A program made the position numbers and the translations under genes. The notes below the pieces were generated by a model. It was given only the letters and a program-made list of their open reading frames with translations. It did not search any database and had not been told where the DNA came from. Below, piece by piece: positions 9,041 to 18,159 of a stretch of 64,000 nt of DNA; positions within the stretch are counted from its first letter, which is position 1; every line of letters starts with the position of its first letter. Origin of the DNA: Stenotrophomonas rhizophila (lineage in GTDB: Bacteria > Pseudomonadota > Gammaproteobacteria > Xanthomonadales > Xanthomonadaceae). Location of the stretch: positions 3,691,142-3,755,141 of the forward strand of contig NZ_CP007597.1 of NCBI RefSeq assembly GCF_000661955.1, written 5' to 3'.

Positions 9041-11497
9041 GTGCGCCGAGCCCTCCGCCTGCTGCCTCTCCCCCTGAGCATCGCCATCTGCCTGCCGGCC
9101 ATGGCCGACGACAAACCGGTGAACTGGGGCCTGTGCCCGGCCACTGACGTGCTGCCCGTGTTCGACGATGCGCCCAAAGCCGACAAGGCCGCGGCCGCCA
9201 CGCGCGACCAGCAGGACACCGACATCGAGGGCGACCAGCTGTTTGGCACGTCCACGGTGCCGCAGTACCAGGGCAACGTCGCGCTCAAGCGCGGCGACCA
9301 GTTCCTGGGTACCGACCACCTGAGCTTCGACACCGAAAGCGGCAACTACATCGCCGAGGGCAACGTCCGCTACCAGGACTCCTCGATCCGGATGGTGGCC
9401 AAGCGCGCCGAAGGCAACCAGGAAGCGGACACCCACAAGATCAGCGACATCCAGTACCAGCTGGTGGATCGCCGTGGCAACGGTGGCGCCGAATCGGTGG
9501 ACCTGCAGGGTGCGGTCGGGCAGATGCACCGCTCCACCTACACCACCTGCGACCCGTCCCAGCCGGTCTGGAAGCTGTCGGCACCGCAGATCGAAGTGGA
9601 CAACGACGAAGGCTTCGGCACCGCGCGCAACGCCGTGCTGCGGATCGGCAAGGTCCCGGTGCTGTGGGCCCCGTACTTCAAGTTCCCGATCGACGACCGT
9701 CGCCAGACCGGCCTGCTGTATCCGCAGCTGGGCCTGTCCGGGCGCAACGGCTTCGATTACGCCCAGCCGATCTACTTCAATCTGGCGCCGAACTACGACG
9801 ACACCCTGACCCCGCGCTACATGAGCAAGCGCGGCCTGATGCTGGACAACGAGTTCCGCTACCTCTACGACGGGGGCCGCGGCACGTTGCTGACCGCCTA
9901 CCTGCCCAACGACAAGCTGCGTGACAAGGATCGCGGCCGGGTCGAGTTCGAGGGCTACCACAACATCAATGCCAACTGGCAGGCGCGCGCCAATATCGCC
10001 TGGGTCAGCGATGAGCGGTACACCGAGGACTTCTCCAGCAAGCTGCTGGGCGTGACCGCGTCCAACCTGCAGAGCCAGGTGGGCATCTACGGCACCGGCG
10101 AGAACTGGACCGGCGGCCTGATGGCCGATTACTGGCAGCTCACCGACTACACCCTGACCGAAGATTCGCTGCCGTATGCGCGCCAGCCGCGCGCGTTCTT
10201 CAACTGGGACAAGCCGCTGCTGCCGTGGCTGGAAGCGGGCGTGTATACCGAAGCCGTGCGCTTCACCCACGACGACAACCGCCGCAAGATCGTCGATGGA
10301 GACGGCGAGTACCTCCGCTCCGGCGTGGTTGATCCGCGCTTCAACGGCTCGCGCCTGGACATCAAACCCTACGTGTCGCTGCCCTTCAGCGGGCCGTCGT
10401 GGTACGTGACCCCGACGCTGGCCTACCGCTACACCGCCTACGACCTCGAGCAGGGTCTGGCCGACCAGGTCCGCCGCCAGGCGCTTTTCGACGCGGGCAT
10501 CGATCCGACCACGGCCACCCCGGACCAGCTACGTGGCAATACCTCGCCCAGCCGCAGCCTGCCGGTGGCCAGCCTGGATGCGGGCATGTTCTTCGACCGC
10601 GAGACCACCATCGGCGGCAAGTCGTTCCTGCACACCCTGGAGCCGCGCCTGTTCTACCTGCGTACGCCGTACCGCGACCAGAGCGAGCTGCCGATCTTCG
10701 ACACCCGCGACTTCACCTTCAGCTGGGGCCAGCTGTTCCGCGACTCGCGCTATACCGGCGCCGACCGCCAGAACGATGCCAACCAGCTGACCATGGCGCT
10801 GAGCACCCGCTTCATCGACCAGACCACCGGGCGCGAGCGCTTCTCCGGCAGCATCGGCCAGATCCTGTACTTCGATGACTCGCGGGTCACCCTGCCGGGC
10901 CAGCAGGCCCAGGTCGAGCAGGGCAAGTCGGCGTGGATCGCCGATGCCAATTACGCCGTCAACGACCGCTGGACGCTCGGGGCCACCTACCAGTGGGATC
11001 CCAAGTACAAGCGGGAGGACCTGGCCAGCCTGCGGGCGCGGTATCTGATGTCCAACGACGGCGTCGTCAACCTGACCTACCGCTACCGCATCAACGCGGC
11101 AGCGCCGATCACCGCGACCAAGGAAGAACGCACGCTGCTTGAACAGGTCGACCTGTCGTTCCTGTACCCGATCAGCCCGCGCTGGAGCCTGGTGGGGCGC
11201 TACTACTACTCCCTCGAAGACAAGAAGCCGCTGGAAATCATCGGTGGCGTGCAGTGGGACAGCTGCTGCCTGGCGGTTCGCGCCATCGCCCGCCGCTACG
11301 TGCGCAACCGCGAGGGCGAGCTGAACAATTCCTTCCAGATCGAGTTCGTGCTCAAGGGCTTGAGCTCCATCGGCCAGAACACGGACCGCACCTTGCGCCG
11401 TGCTATTCTCGGGTACTACCGAGACGACCTCTATCTCGTGCCGCCCAGCAACACCGGGGCCGACCGCGACGACTACGATCCGAATCAGATCCCATGA
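9041..11497 (+). CDS. lptD: LPS-assembly outer-membrane protein LptD
   Basis: An 818-residue outer-membrane beta-barrel that inserts lipopolysaccharide into the outer leaflet together with LptE. The GTG start gives a signal peptide ending at PAMA, followed by the jellyroll/OstA domain (about residues 60-180) and the large barrel to the C-terminus. Cysteines fit the conserved disulfide pattern of LptD: Cys32 near the N-terminus, one in TTCDPSQP, and an adjacent CC pair in WDSCCLAVRA. An in-frame ATG at 8960 exists but would bury the signal peptide. It overlaps surA by ATGA. Confidence 0.92.
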   Translation: MRRALRLLPLPLSIAICLPAMADDKPVNWGLCPATDVLPVFDDAPKADKAAAATRDQQDTDIEGDQLFGTSTVPQYQGNVALKRGDQFLGTDHLSFDTESGNYIAEGNVRYQDSSIRMVAKRAEGNQEADTHKISDIQYQLVDRRGNGGAESVDLQGAVGQMHRSTYTTCDPSQPVWKLSAPQIEVDNDEGFGTARNAVLRIGKVPVLWAPYFKFPIDDRRQTGLLYPQLGLSGRNGFDYAQPIYFNLAPNYDDTLTPRYMSKRGLMLDNEFRYLYDGGRGTLLTAYLPNDKLRDKDRGRVEFEGYHNINANWQARANIAWVSDERYTEDFSSKLLGVTASNLQSQVGIYGTGENWTGGLMADYWQLTDYTLTEDSLPYARQPRAFFNWDKPLLPWLEAGVYTEAVRFTHDDNRRKIVDGDGEYLRSGVVDPRFNGSRLDIKPYVSLPFSGPSWYVTPTLAYRYTAYDLEQGLADQVRRQALFDAGIDPTTATPDQLRGNTSPSRSLPVASLDAGMFFDRETTIGGKSFLHTLEPRLFYLRTPYRDQSELPIFDTRDFTFSWGQLFRDSRYTGADRQNDANQLTMALSTRFIDQTTGRERFSGSIGQILYFDDSRVTLPGQQAQVEQGKSAWIADANYAVNDRWTLGATYQWDPKYKREDLASLRARYLMSNDGVVNLTYRYRINAAAPITATKEERTLLEQVDLSFLYPISPRWSLVGRYYYSLEDKKPLEIIGGVQWDSCCLAVRAIARRYVRNREGELNNSFQIEFVLKGLSSIGQNTDRTLRRAILGYYRDDLYLVPPSNTGADRDDYDPNQIP

Positions 11498-12843
11498 CCA
11501 AGACCCTTCCCGTTCTACTCGCTTCCCTGCTGGCGGTATCCACCGTCTCAGCACCGCTGCAGGTGCTGGCCCAGCAGAGCCAGCCGCTGGACCGCATTGC
11601 CGCCATCGTCGATGAAGACGTGGTGCTGCAGAGCGAACTGGACCGTGCGATCCAGAACATCAAGGCGCAGTACGCCGGTCGTGAGAACCAGCTGCCGCCG
11701 GAAGACGTGCTGAGCCGCCAGGTGCTTGAACGCCTGGTGCTGGTCAAGCTGCAGGTGGCGCGCGCCCAGAGCAGCGGGATCAAGATCGGCGACCAGGAGC
11801 TCAACCAGGCCCTGAACGCGATCGCCCAGCAGAACGGTTCCAACCTGGACGCCCTGCGCCAGCGCCTGGCCCATGACGGCATCGATTTCAACGATTTCCG
11901 CAACTCGGTCCGCGATGAAATCACCGTGCAGCGCCTGCGCCAGAGCTTCGCGCAGAGCCGCATCAGCGTCAGCGAGGGTGAAGTGGATGCCGCGCTGAAG
12001 CAGCAGGCCTCGGTGGGCACCCAGTACCATCTGGCCCACATCCTGATCGGCCTGCCGGAAGGCGCCACCGCCGATCAGATCAGCACCGGCCAGAAGAAGG
12101 CCGATGGCGTCAAGGCGCTGCTGGACAAGGGCGAACTGGACTTCAACGCGGCGGCCGTCCGCTATTCGGACAGCCCCAACGCGCTGGAAGGCGGCGACCT
12201 GGGCTGGCGTTCGCTGGATGAAATTCCCAACGCATTCGCGCAGATGATGGCGCAGATGAAGGCGGGCGACGTGGTCGGCCCGATCCGCGGCCCGAGCGGC
12301 TTCCAGCTGCTCAAGCTGGTGGAAGTGCGCGATGCCAGCGCCGCCGCCAGCGGCCAGACCATCACCGAGTACCATGCCCGCCATATCCTGGTGCGCATCA
12401 CCGACCAGCAGGACAATGCCGCGGCCAAGGCCAAGATCGAAACGCTGCGTGCACGCATCGCCGGCGGCGCCGATTTCCAGGTGGTGGCCAAGGAAGCGTC
12501 GGAGGACAACAACAGCAAGGGCCAGGGCGGCGATCTGGGCTGGTTCCCGGCCGATGCCTTCGGCCCGGACTTCGGCAAGCAGGTGGCGGGCGTGGAAGAC
12601 GGCGGCGTGAGCCCGGCCTTCCGCACCGATGCCGGCTGGCACATCGTGCAGCGCGTTGCCACGCGCCAGACCGATGCGACCACCGACAACCAGCGTGCCC
12701 AGATCCGCGAGACCATCGGTCGCCGCAAGCTGGAAGAAGAGTACAACCGCTACCTGCAGGAACTGCGTGGCGAAGCCTACGTCAACCTGCGTACCGGCGC
12801 GGACGCCACCGGCACCGGCACCACCACGCCGCCGCAGTCCTGA
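11494..12843 (+). CDS. surA: Periplasmic chaperone and peptidyl-prolyl isomerase SurA
   Basis: A 449-residue periplasmic chaperone that escorts outer-membrane proteins, including LptD, to the BAM complex. A signal peptide (cleavage near VLAQ, residue 27) is followed by the SurA N-terminal chaperone region (about 35-160) and two parvulin domains, recognisable by YHLAHILIG and YHARHILVR. A short Thr/Gly-rich tail ends the protein. The ATGA overlap with lptD couples a chaperone to its client. Confidence 0.94.
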   Translation: MTKTLPVLLASLLAVSTVSAPLQVLAQQSQPLDRIAAIVDEDVVLQSELDRAIQNIKAQYAGRENQLPPEDVLSRQVLERLVLVKLQVARAQSSGIKIGDQELNQALNAIAQQNGSNLDALRQRLAHDGIDFNDFRNSVRDEITVQRLRQSFAQSRISVSEGEVDAALKQQASVGTQYHLAHILIGLPEGATADQISTGQKKADGVKALLDKGELDFNAAAVRYSDSPNALEGGDLGWRSLDEIPNAFAQMMAQMKAGDVVGPIRGPSGFQLLKLVEVRDASAAASGQTITEYHARHILVRITDQQDNAAAKAKIETLRARIAGGADFQVVAKEASEDNNSKGQGGDLGWFPADAFGPDFGKQVAGVEDGGVSPAFRTDAGWHIVQRVATRQTDATTDNQRAQIRETIGRRKLEEEYNRYLQELRGEAYVNLRTGADATGTGTTTPPQS

Positions 12844-12853
12844 GGTTGCCCCG

Positions 12854-13834
12854 ATGATCCCGCAGCTCGCTCTGGTACCGGGCGAGCCCGCCGGGATCGG
12901 TCCGGAACTCTGCATCCGCCTTGCCCAGCAGCCGCGCACCGAGTGCCGGCTGCTGGCCTTCGCCGACCCGGACACCCTGCACGCCGCCGCCGCGGCGCTG
13001 TCGCTGCCCCTGCAGCTCCTGCCTGAAGATGCCATCGCCCGCCAGCCGGGCGATCTGCGTGTGCGCGCAGTGCGCAATGCCGTCCCCTCGCGCTTCGGCC
13101 ACGCCGACCCGGCCAATGCCGGCGCGGTGATCGGTGCGTTGCTGCAGGCCGGCCAGGCCTGCCTGTCCGGTGAACTGGAGGGCGTGGTAACCGGCCCGGT
13201 GCACAAGGCGGTGATCAACCAGGGCGGCATTGCCTACAGCGGCACCACCGAACTGCTGGCCGACCAGGCCGGCGTGGAGGTGGTGATGATGCTGGCCAAC
13301 AACATCGTGCGCGTGGCCCTGGCCACCACCCACCTGCCGCTGCGCGCGGTGGCCGATGCCATCACCGCCGATGGGCTGGCGCGCACCCTGCACACCGTGC
13401 ATGCCGCCCTGCACCGCGACTTCGGCATCGCCGCGCCGCGCATCGCGGTGCTTGGCCTGAACCCGCATGCGGGGGAAGACGGCCACCTGGGGCGTGAAGA
13501 GCTGGACCTGATCATTCCGCTGCTGCAGCGCCTGCGCGACCAGGGCATGGACCTGATCGGGCCGCTGCCCGCCGACACCGCGTTCCTGCCGGCCAAGCTG
13601 GCCGGCTTCGACGCGGTGCTGGCGATGTACCACGACCAGGGCCTGCCGGTGCTCAAGTACAGCGGCTTTGAACAGGCCGTCAACATCACCCTGGGCCTGC
13701 CCTATCCGCGGGTGGCCGTTGACCACGGCACCGCGCTGGACATGGCCGGCCGGGGCATCGCCGACCCTTCCAGCCTCCTCGCTGCCACCGCGCTGTGTGC
13801 CCGGCTGGCGCGGCAACGTAAGATGGTGCCATGA
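12854..13834 (+). CDS. pdxA: 4-hydroxythreonine-4-phosphate dehydrogenase
   Basis: A 326-residue NAD-dependent dehydrogenase of pyridoxal 5'-phosphate synthesis (DXP-dependent route). Family motifs are VPGEPAGIGPEL at the N-terminus, TGPVHKAVIN, LNPHAGEDGHLG with metal-ligand histidine, and AMYHDQGLPVLK near residue 260. Length is typical. It starts 10 bases after surA and overlaps rsmA by ATGA. Confidence 0.95.
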   Translation: MIPQLALVPGEPAGIGPELCIRLAQQPRTECRLLAFADPDTLHAAAAALSLPLQLLPEDAIARQPGDLRVRAVRNAVPSRFGHADPANAGAVIGALLQAGQACLSGELEGVVTGPVHKAVINQGGIAYSGTTELLADQAGVEVVMMLANNIVRVALATTHLPLRAVADAITADGLARTLHTVHAALHRDFGIAAPRIAVLGLNPHAGEDGHLGREELDLIIPLLQRLRDQGMDLIGPLPADTAFLPAKLAGFDAVLAMYHDQGLPVLKYSGFEQAVNITLGLPYPRVAVDHGTALDMAGRGIADPSSLLAATALCARLARQRKMVP

Positions 13835-14664
13835 CTTCCTCGTATTCCTCCTCGGCCGGCGGGTTCACCGCGCCGCCCAAAAAGCAGCTTGGCCAGCACT
13901 TCCTGGCCGATCGCAGCTACATCGACAAGATCGTGCTGGCGGTCAACCCGAAGGACGACGACCGCCTGGTCGAGATCGGCCCGGGCCAGGGTGCCATCAC
14001 CCTGCCGCTGCTGCGCCGCCATCCGCGCCTGACCGTGATCGAGTTCGATCGCGACCTGATCGCGCCGCTGACCGCCGCCGCTGAACCGCTGGGCGAGCTG
14101 ACCATCGTGCACCGCGACGTGCTGCAGGTGAATTTCACCGAGCTCGCCGGCGACGGCCAGATCCGGCTGGTGGGCAACCTGCCCTACAACATCTCCTCGC
14201 CGATCCTGTTCCACGCCATGGAGCATGCGGCGGTGATCCGCGACATGCACTTCATGCTGCAGAAGGAAGTGGTGGACCGCATGGCTGCCGGCCCCGGCAG
14301 CAAGGTCTACGGCCGCCTGAGCGTGATGCTGCAGGCGTGGTGCAAGGTGACGGCGCTGTTCGTGGTGCCGCCCGGTGCCTTCCGGCCGCCGCCGAAGGTG
14401 GACTCGGCCGTGGTGCGGCTGGTGCCGCGTGATCCGGACACCGTCGGCATCATTGACCGCAAGCGCTTCGCCGATGTGGTCCGGGCCGCCTTCGGGCAGC
14501 GCCGCAAGACCCTGCGCAACGCCCTGAACGGGGTGGTCACGCCCGAGCAGTTCGAGGCCGCGGGCGTACGCAGCGATGCCCGTGCCGAGCAGCTGGAAGT
14601 GGCGCAGTTCATCGCCTTGGCCAACGTTCCGCAGGTGGCGGCCGACGACGCGCCGCAGGGATGA
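13831..14664 (+). CDS. rsmA: 16S rRNA (adenine1518/1519-N6) dimethyltransferase
   Basis: KsgA/RsmA (277 residues) dimethylates A1518 and A1519 in helix 45 of 16S rRNA. It carries KQLGQHFLADRSYIDKI, the SAM motif VEIGPGQGAITLPLL, and the catalytic NLPYNISSPI motif. The first ten residues are Ser-rich and variable. Order pdxA-rsmA-apaG-apaH equals that of E. coli. ATGA overlap with pdxA suggests translational coupling. Confidence 0.95.
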   Translation: MTSSYSSSAGGFTAPPKKQLGQHFLADRSYIDKIVLAVNPKDDDRLVEIGPGQGAITLPLLRRHPRLTVIEFDRDLIAPLTAAAEPLGELTIVHRDVLQVNFTELAGDGQIRLVGNLPYNISSPILFHAMEHAAVIRDMHFMLQKEVVDRMAAGPGSKVYGRLSVMLQAWCKVTALFVVPPGAFRPPPKVDSAVVRLVPRDPDTVGIIDRKRFADVVRAAFGQRRKTLRNALNGVVTPEQFEAAGVRSDARAEQLEVAQFIALANVPQVAADDAPQG

Positions 14665-14725
14665 TCGCCCCGCCCTGCGCCGCTGACCGGGCGCAGGCAC
14701 GTAAAACCGCTTGAATTCCCTGAAG

Positions 14726-14750
14726 GAGCGCGCCATCCCATGGCGCGCTC
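14726..14750. terminator. Perfect 11-bp stem-loop between rsmA and apaG
   Basis: GAGCGCGCCAT and ATGGCGCGCTC flank a CCC loop. No U-tract follows on the plus strand, so it may be a weak transcript end or an mRNA-stabilising hairpin rather than a true intrinsic terminator. Confidence 0.4.
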
Positions 14751-14785
14751 ACCTCAAACTGCACGACATTCTCTAAACTGCCTGC

Positions 14786-15169
14786 ATGAACGACGCTGCA
14801 CACTATGCGATCTCGGTCGAGGTCGCTCCGCGCTTCCTCGACGACCAGTCCACGCCGGAGGACGGGCGCTACGCGTTCGCCTATACGATCCGCATCCACA
14901 ACCACGGCCGTGTGGCCGCCCGTCTGGTGGCGCGCCACTGGCGCATCACCGATGCCAACGGCCGCATCGAGCACGTGGATGGCGACGGGGTGATCGGCGA
15001 GCAGCCGCGGCTGCGCCCGGGTGAAGACTTCCGTTACACCTCCGGTGTCATGCTGGAAACGGAACACGGCACGATGCAGGGGCATTACGACATGGTGGCC
15101 GACGATGGCACCGAGTTCGCCGCCGCCATCGCGCCGTTCGTGTTGACCGTTCCGCGCACACTGCACTGA
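14786..15169 (+). CDS. apaG: Co2+/Mg2+ efflux-linked protein ApaG
   Basis: A 127-residue single-domain ApaG protein with an immunoglobulin-like beta-sandwich. Family signatures are YTIRIHNHG near residue 33, [11 protein letters not shown] near residue 50, and the C-terminal stretch [10 protein letters not shown]. Its biochemical role is not settled; it is linked genetically to divalent cation efflux and is usually found with apaH. It starts 121 bases after rsmA, with a hairpin between them. Confidence 0.92.
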   Translation: MNDAAHYAISVEVAPRFLDDQSTPEDGRYAFAYTIRIHNHGRVAARLVARHWRITDANGRIEHVDGDGVIGEQPRLRPGEDFRYTSGVMLETEHGTMQGHYDMVADDGTEFAAAIAPFVLTVPRTLH

Positions 15170-15182
15170 TGGAGGCGCGCGC

Positions 15183-16193
15183 ATGAGTGTATGGGCCATC
15201 GGCGACCTGCAGGGCTGCTACGACGTCACCCAACGGTTGCTGGAGAAGATCCGCTTCGACCCGGCGGTGGATACCCTGTGGTTCTGCGGCGACCTGGTCA
15301 ACCGCGGTGGGCAGTCGCTGGAAACCCTGCGCCTGGTCCATTCGCTGCGCGACAGCAGCGTGGTGGTGCTGGGCAACCATGACCTGAGCCTGTTGGCCGT
15401 GGGTGCCCGCACCGAGGAAGAGCAGCGCAAGGTCAACCCGGACCTGCTGCGCATCGTGCAGGCCGACGACCGCGACGTGCTGCTGGACTGGCTGCGCCTG
15501 CAGAAGCTGGCGCACGTGGACCGCGAACTGGGCTGGATGATGATCCACGCCGGGCTGGCCCCGAAATGGACCACCCAGCTGGCCGAAAAACATGCCCGCG
15601 AAGTGGAGGTGCAGCTGCACGGCAGCGGCTACCGCAAGCTGTTCCGCAACATGTATGGCGACAAGCCCAGCTGGTCGCCCGGCCTGGCCGGGTACGACCG
15701 CTCCCGCGCGATCATCAACCTGTTCACGCGCATGCGCTACTGCACGCCGCGTGGGCGCATCGGGATCGAGGACAAGGGCACCCCGGGCACGCAGGAACAG
15801 GGCCTGTACCCGTGGTTTGAAGTGCCCGGGCGCGCCGAGCGTGACCTGAAGATCGTGTGCGGGCACTGGTCGGCCCTGGGCCTGACCATCACCCAGGGCG
15901 TGCATGCCATCGATACCGGCGCGGTATGGGGCGGCAAGCTCACCGCGTTGCAGCTGGATACCGACGAGCTGCGCGTGGTGCAGGTCCCGGGCCGCGATGT
16001 GCCCCGGCCGGTGTCGCCGCCGCGTCCGCCGGCACGGCGCCCGGCCGGCGATGCCGAGCCGCAGGGCAACGGCCGTCCACCGCGGCAACCGCAGGGCCAG
16101 CGTCGCGAACGCGGCCCGCGCGGCCCGTCGTCGCCGCGCCGCAACCCTGAACCGGCCGGCGACACCGGCGGAAGCACCCCGACCCCGGCATGA
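15183..16193 (+). CDS. apaH: Symmetrical Ap4A hydrolase with Pro/Arg-rich tail
   Basis: ApaH cleaves diadenosine tetraphosphate to two ADP. The metallophosphatase motifs are intact: GDLQGC at residue 7, GDLVNRG at residue 36 and GNHD at residue 64, with GHWSALG near residue 230. The enzyme core ends near residue 270. The remaining 66 residues are low-complexity, rich in Pro, Arg, Gly and Gln, with no counterpart in the roughly 280-residue E. coli enzyme. The tail may be disordered and bind nucleic acid; that is an inference. It overlaps the next gene by ATGA. Confidence 0.92.
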   Translation: MSVWAIGDLQGCYDVTQRLLEKIRFDPAVDTLWFCGDLVNRGGQSLETLRLVHSLRDSSVVVLGNHDLSLLAVGARTEEEQRKVNPDLLRIVQADDRDVLLDWLRLQKLAHVDRELGWMMIHAGLAPKWTTQLAEKHAREVEVQLHGSGYRKLFRNMYGDKPSWSPGLAGYDRSRAIINLFTRMRYCTPRGRIGIEDKGTPGTQEQGLYPWFEVPGRAERDLKIVCGHWSALGLTITQGVHAIDTGAVWGGKLTALQLDTDELRVVQVPGRDVPRPVSPPRPPARRPAGDAEPQGNGRPPRQPQGQRRERGPRGPSSPRRNPEPAGDTGGSTPTPA

Positions 16194-16855
16194 TCGGCAC
16201 GAGGCGGCGGCTGCGGGTGGGTCTGGCAGCACTGCTGGCCCTGGCCGGTGTGGCCTGCCAGCGCAGTCCGACGCCGGCCGACGCTGACACCGGCGCGCCG
16301 GTCGCCACGCCCGCCCCCGCGGCACGGCCACCCACGCTGCCCTCGCCGCCACTGGTGGCCGCTGCGCGTAGTCAGATCGGGCAGACCGTGCGCTACGACT
16401 CGGCCTATGCCGTACTGGGCTATCCCGGTGGCGACGTCCCCCTCGACGGCGGCGTGTGCACGGACGTGATCGTGCGCGCCCTGCGCACCCAGGGCCTGGA
16501 CCTGCAGCAACGTATCCACGAGGACATGCGCGGTGCGTTCAACGCCTACCCGGCGCTGTGGGGGCTGTCGCGGCCGGACCGCAACATCGACCATCGCCGC
16601 GTACCGAACCTGATGCGCTGGTTCGAGCGGCAGGGCTGGCAGCAACCGGCCTCGCGCCAGGCGGCCGACTTTGCCGCCGGCGACATCGTGGCCTGGAAGC
16701 TCAACGGCAACGGGCTGCTGCACGTGGGCATCGTCTCCGACCGTCGGCGCAGCGACGGCACCCCGTTGATCCTGCACAACATCGCGCGCGGCACGCAGGA
16801 AGAAGACCTGCTGTTCGCCCACACCATCATTGGCCATTACCGGCCGCCCGCCTGA
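16190..16855 (+). CDS. DUF1287 domain lipoprotein-like exported protein
   Basis: A 221-residue exported protein. A basic N-terminus and hydrophobic core end in LAGVAC with Cys23, a near-lipobox, followed by a Pro/Ala/Thr linker to about residue 53. The rest matches DUF1287: AARSQIGQTVRYDSAY, then GVCTDVIVRALRTQG with a Cys-Thr-Asp, and LLHVGIVSDRR with a His. A Cys/His pair of this kind resembles NlpC/P60-like papain folds, so a cell-wall hydrolase role is possible but unproven. Start codon overlaps the apaH stop. Confidence 0.78.
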   Translation: MIGTRRRLRVGLAALLALAGVACQRSPTPADADTGAPVATPAPAARPPTLPSPPLVAAARSQIGQTVRYDSAYAVLGYPGGDVPLDGGVCTDVIVRALRTQGLDLQQRIHEDMRGAFNAYPALWGLSRPDRNIDHRRVPNLMRWFERQGWQQPASRQAADFAAGDIVAWKLNGNGLLHVGIVSDRRRSDGTPLILHNIARGTQEEDLLFAHTIIGHYRPPA

Positions 16856-16881
16856 GCGCTGGCCACCGCAAGGACGCGCCC

Positions 16882-17463
16882 ATGCCCGAACCGTCTCCCG
16901 CCACTCCCACGGCATCATTGGCAGGCATGCAGGCCGCGTTCGACGCGCTGCTGGCGCCCATCGGGTTCCAACGCACGCGCAAGATGCTGTGGGTGCAGCG
17001 CCATGCGCATACCGCCAGCTTCGTGTTCCTGCAGCGCGAAGGCGCCGGCCGGGCAAGCATCGACACCTCGCTTGCGCTACGTCTGCAGGCCGGCGTCCGC
17101 GTGCTCGACAGCGATTTTCCGGCGCTGGCCCTGAACGGGCCGGACAGCCAGGACGCGTTGCTGGCACTGCGTGAGTCGCGCTTCCACCTGCGCTTCAACC
17201 TGGCATCGGGGCATGGCCGTGAGCGCTGCCTGGCCGATCTTGAGCGCTACACCGCCGACGTGCTGCTTCCGTGGTTCGCGCGTTTCGCCGCACCGGAGGC
17301 ATTGCTGGCGGCACCGTCGTTCGTACCGGCCGCCGGCCTGCAACGCGATGCCGCGTTGAATGACGACGACAAGGCCTGCCTGCAACATGCGCTGCAGCAC
17401 GGCGCCGACCCGGCGCGGATGGCCGCATCGTTGACGTTGCTGGGGATCAAAACGCGCGCATGA
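16882..17463 (+). CDS. Hypothetical protein, DUF4304-like
   Basis: A 193-residue cytoplasmic protein without signal peptide. The N-terminal part (LLAPIGFQRTRKMLWVQR, then FVFLQREG and IDTSLALRL) resembles DUF4304 proteins, whose role is unknown. The assignment is tentative. The start is an ATG 26 bases after the DUF1287 gene. The last codons run into a GTAG-repeat cluster. Confidence 0.65.
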   Translation: MPEPSPATPTASLAGMQAAFDALLAPIGFQRTRKMLWVQRHAHTASFVFLQREGAGRASIDTSLALRLQAGVRVLDSDFPALALNGPDSQDALLALRESRFHLRFNLASGHGRERCLADLERYTADVLLPWFARFAAPEALLAAPSFVPAAGLQRDAALNDDDKACLQHALQHGADPARMAASLTLLGIKTRA

Positions 17464-17464
17464 C

Positions 17465-17662
17465 GTCGGGCACTGCCCGGCTGCGCTTCTGTAAGTGCAC
17501 AGGCTGCTGAACGAAGCCGGGCAGAGCCCGGCTCTACGGCGCTTCCCTTCGATGGGTGCACGGGCGTCTGGCACAAGCCACGTAGCGCCGGGCTCTGCCC
17601 GGCTGCCGTTCGGTGGGTGCGCGCGCTGCTGATACCAGCCGGGTAGAACCCGGCTCTACGGG
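17465..17662. repeat. Cluster of four GTAG palindromes
   Basis: Four palindromes alternate in orientation: 17465-17485, 17515-17539 (ends CTAC), 17582-17607 (begins GTAG) and 17637-17662 (ends CTAC). All have arms of the AGCCGGG/CCCGGCT type. The last one overlaps the 3' end of folA, whose TAG stop is part of the element. It separates two convergent transcription units. Confidence 0.8.
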
Positions 17663-18159
17663 TGACGCGTGTAATCCACGAAGTCGAACGCGGTCGAATG
17701 CCGTGCGTCGGCCGGGTGGTGCTCGCGTGCCACTTCCACCCACAGCGCCGGGTCGACCGGCGGGAAGTAGGTGTCGGCGGTCACTGTGGTGTCCACCCAG
17801 GTCAGGTGCAGGTCGGTGGCCTGGGCCATCGTCAGGCGATACACCTCGCCCCCGCCGATCACGCACAGTTCGTCGGCACCGCTGGCCGCGGCGAAGGCCA
17901 GCGCGTCGTCCACCGAGGCCACCGCCTGCATGCCCTCGAACGGCACCTGGCCGCTGCGGGTGAGCACCAGGTTGGGACGCCCCGGCAGCGCGCGACCCAG
18001 CGACTGCGCGGTCTTGCGCCCCATCAGGATCGGCTTGCCCAGGGTCAGCGCCTTGAAGCGTTTGAGGTCATCGGGCAGCTGCCACGGCAACTGGTTGTCG
18101 TGGCCAATGCCGTGGCTGCGGTCCAGCGCGGCGATCAGCGACAGCCGGATCGCCGTCAT
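17656..18159 (-). CDS. folA: Dihydrofolate reductase
   Basis: A 167-residue DHFR reducing dihydrofolate to tetrahydrofolate with NADPH, the partner of thymidylate synthase. Motifs: [18 protein letters not shown] with the Trp/active-site Asp region (DDLKRFK), [12 protein letters not shown] for NADPH, and [11 protein letters not shown] near residue 98. Its ATG overlaps the thyA stop (ATGA). The TAG stop lies inside a GTAG repeat, so the repeat has set the C-terminus. Confidence 0.95.
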   Translation of the reverse strand: MTAIRLSLIAALDRSHGIGHDNQLPWQLPDDLKRFKALTLGKPILMGRKTAQSLGRALPGRPNLVLTRSGQVPFEGMQAVASVDDALAFAAASGADELCVIGGGEVYRLTMAQATDLHLTWVDTTVTADTYFPPVDPALWVEVAREHHPADARHSTAFDFVDYTRHP

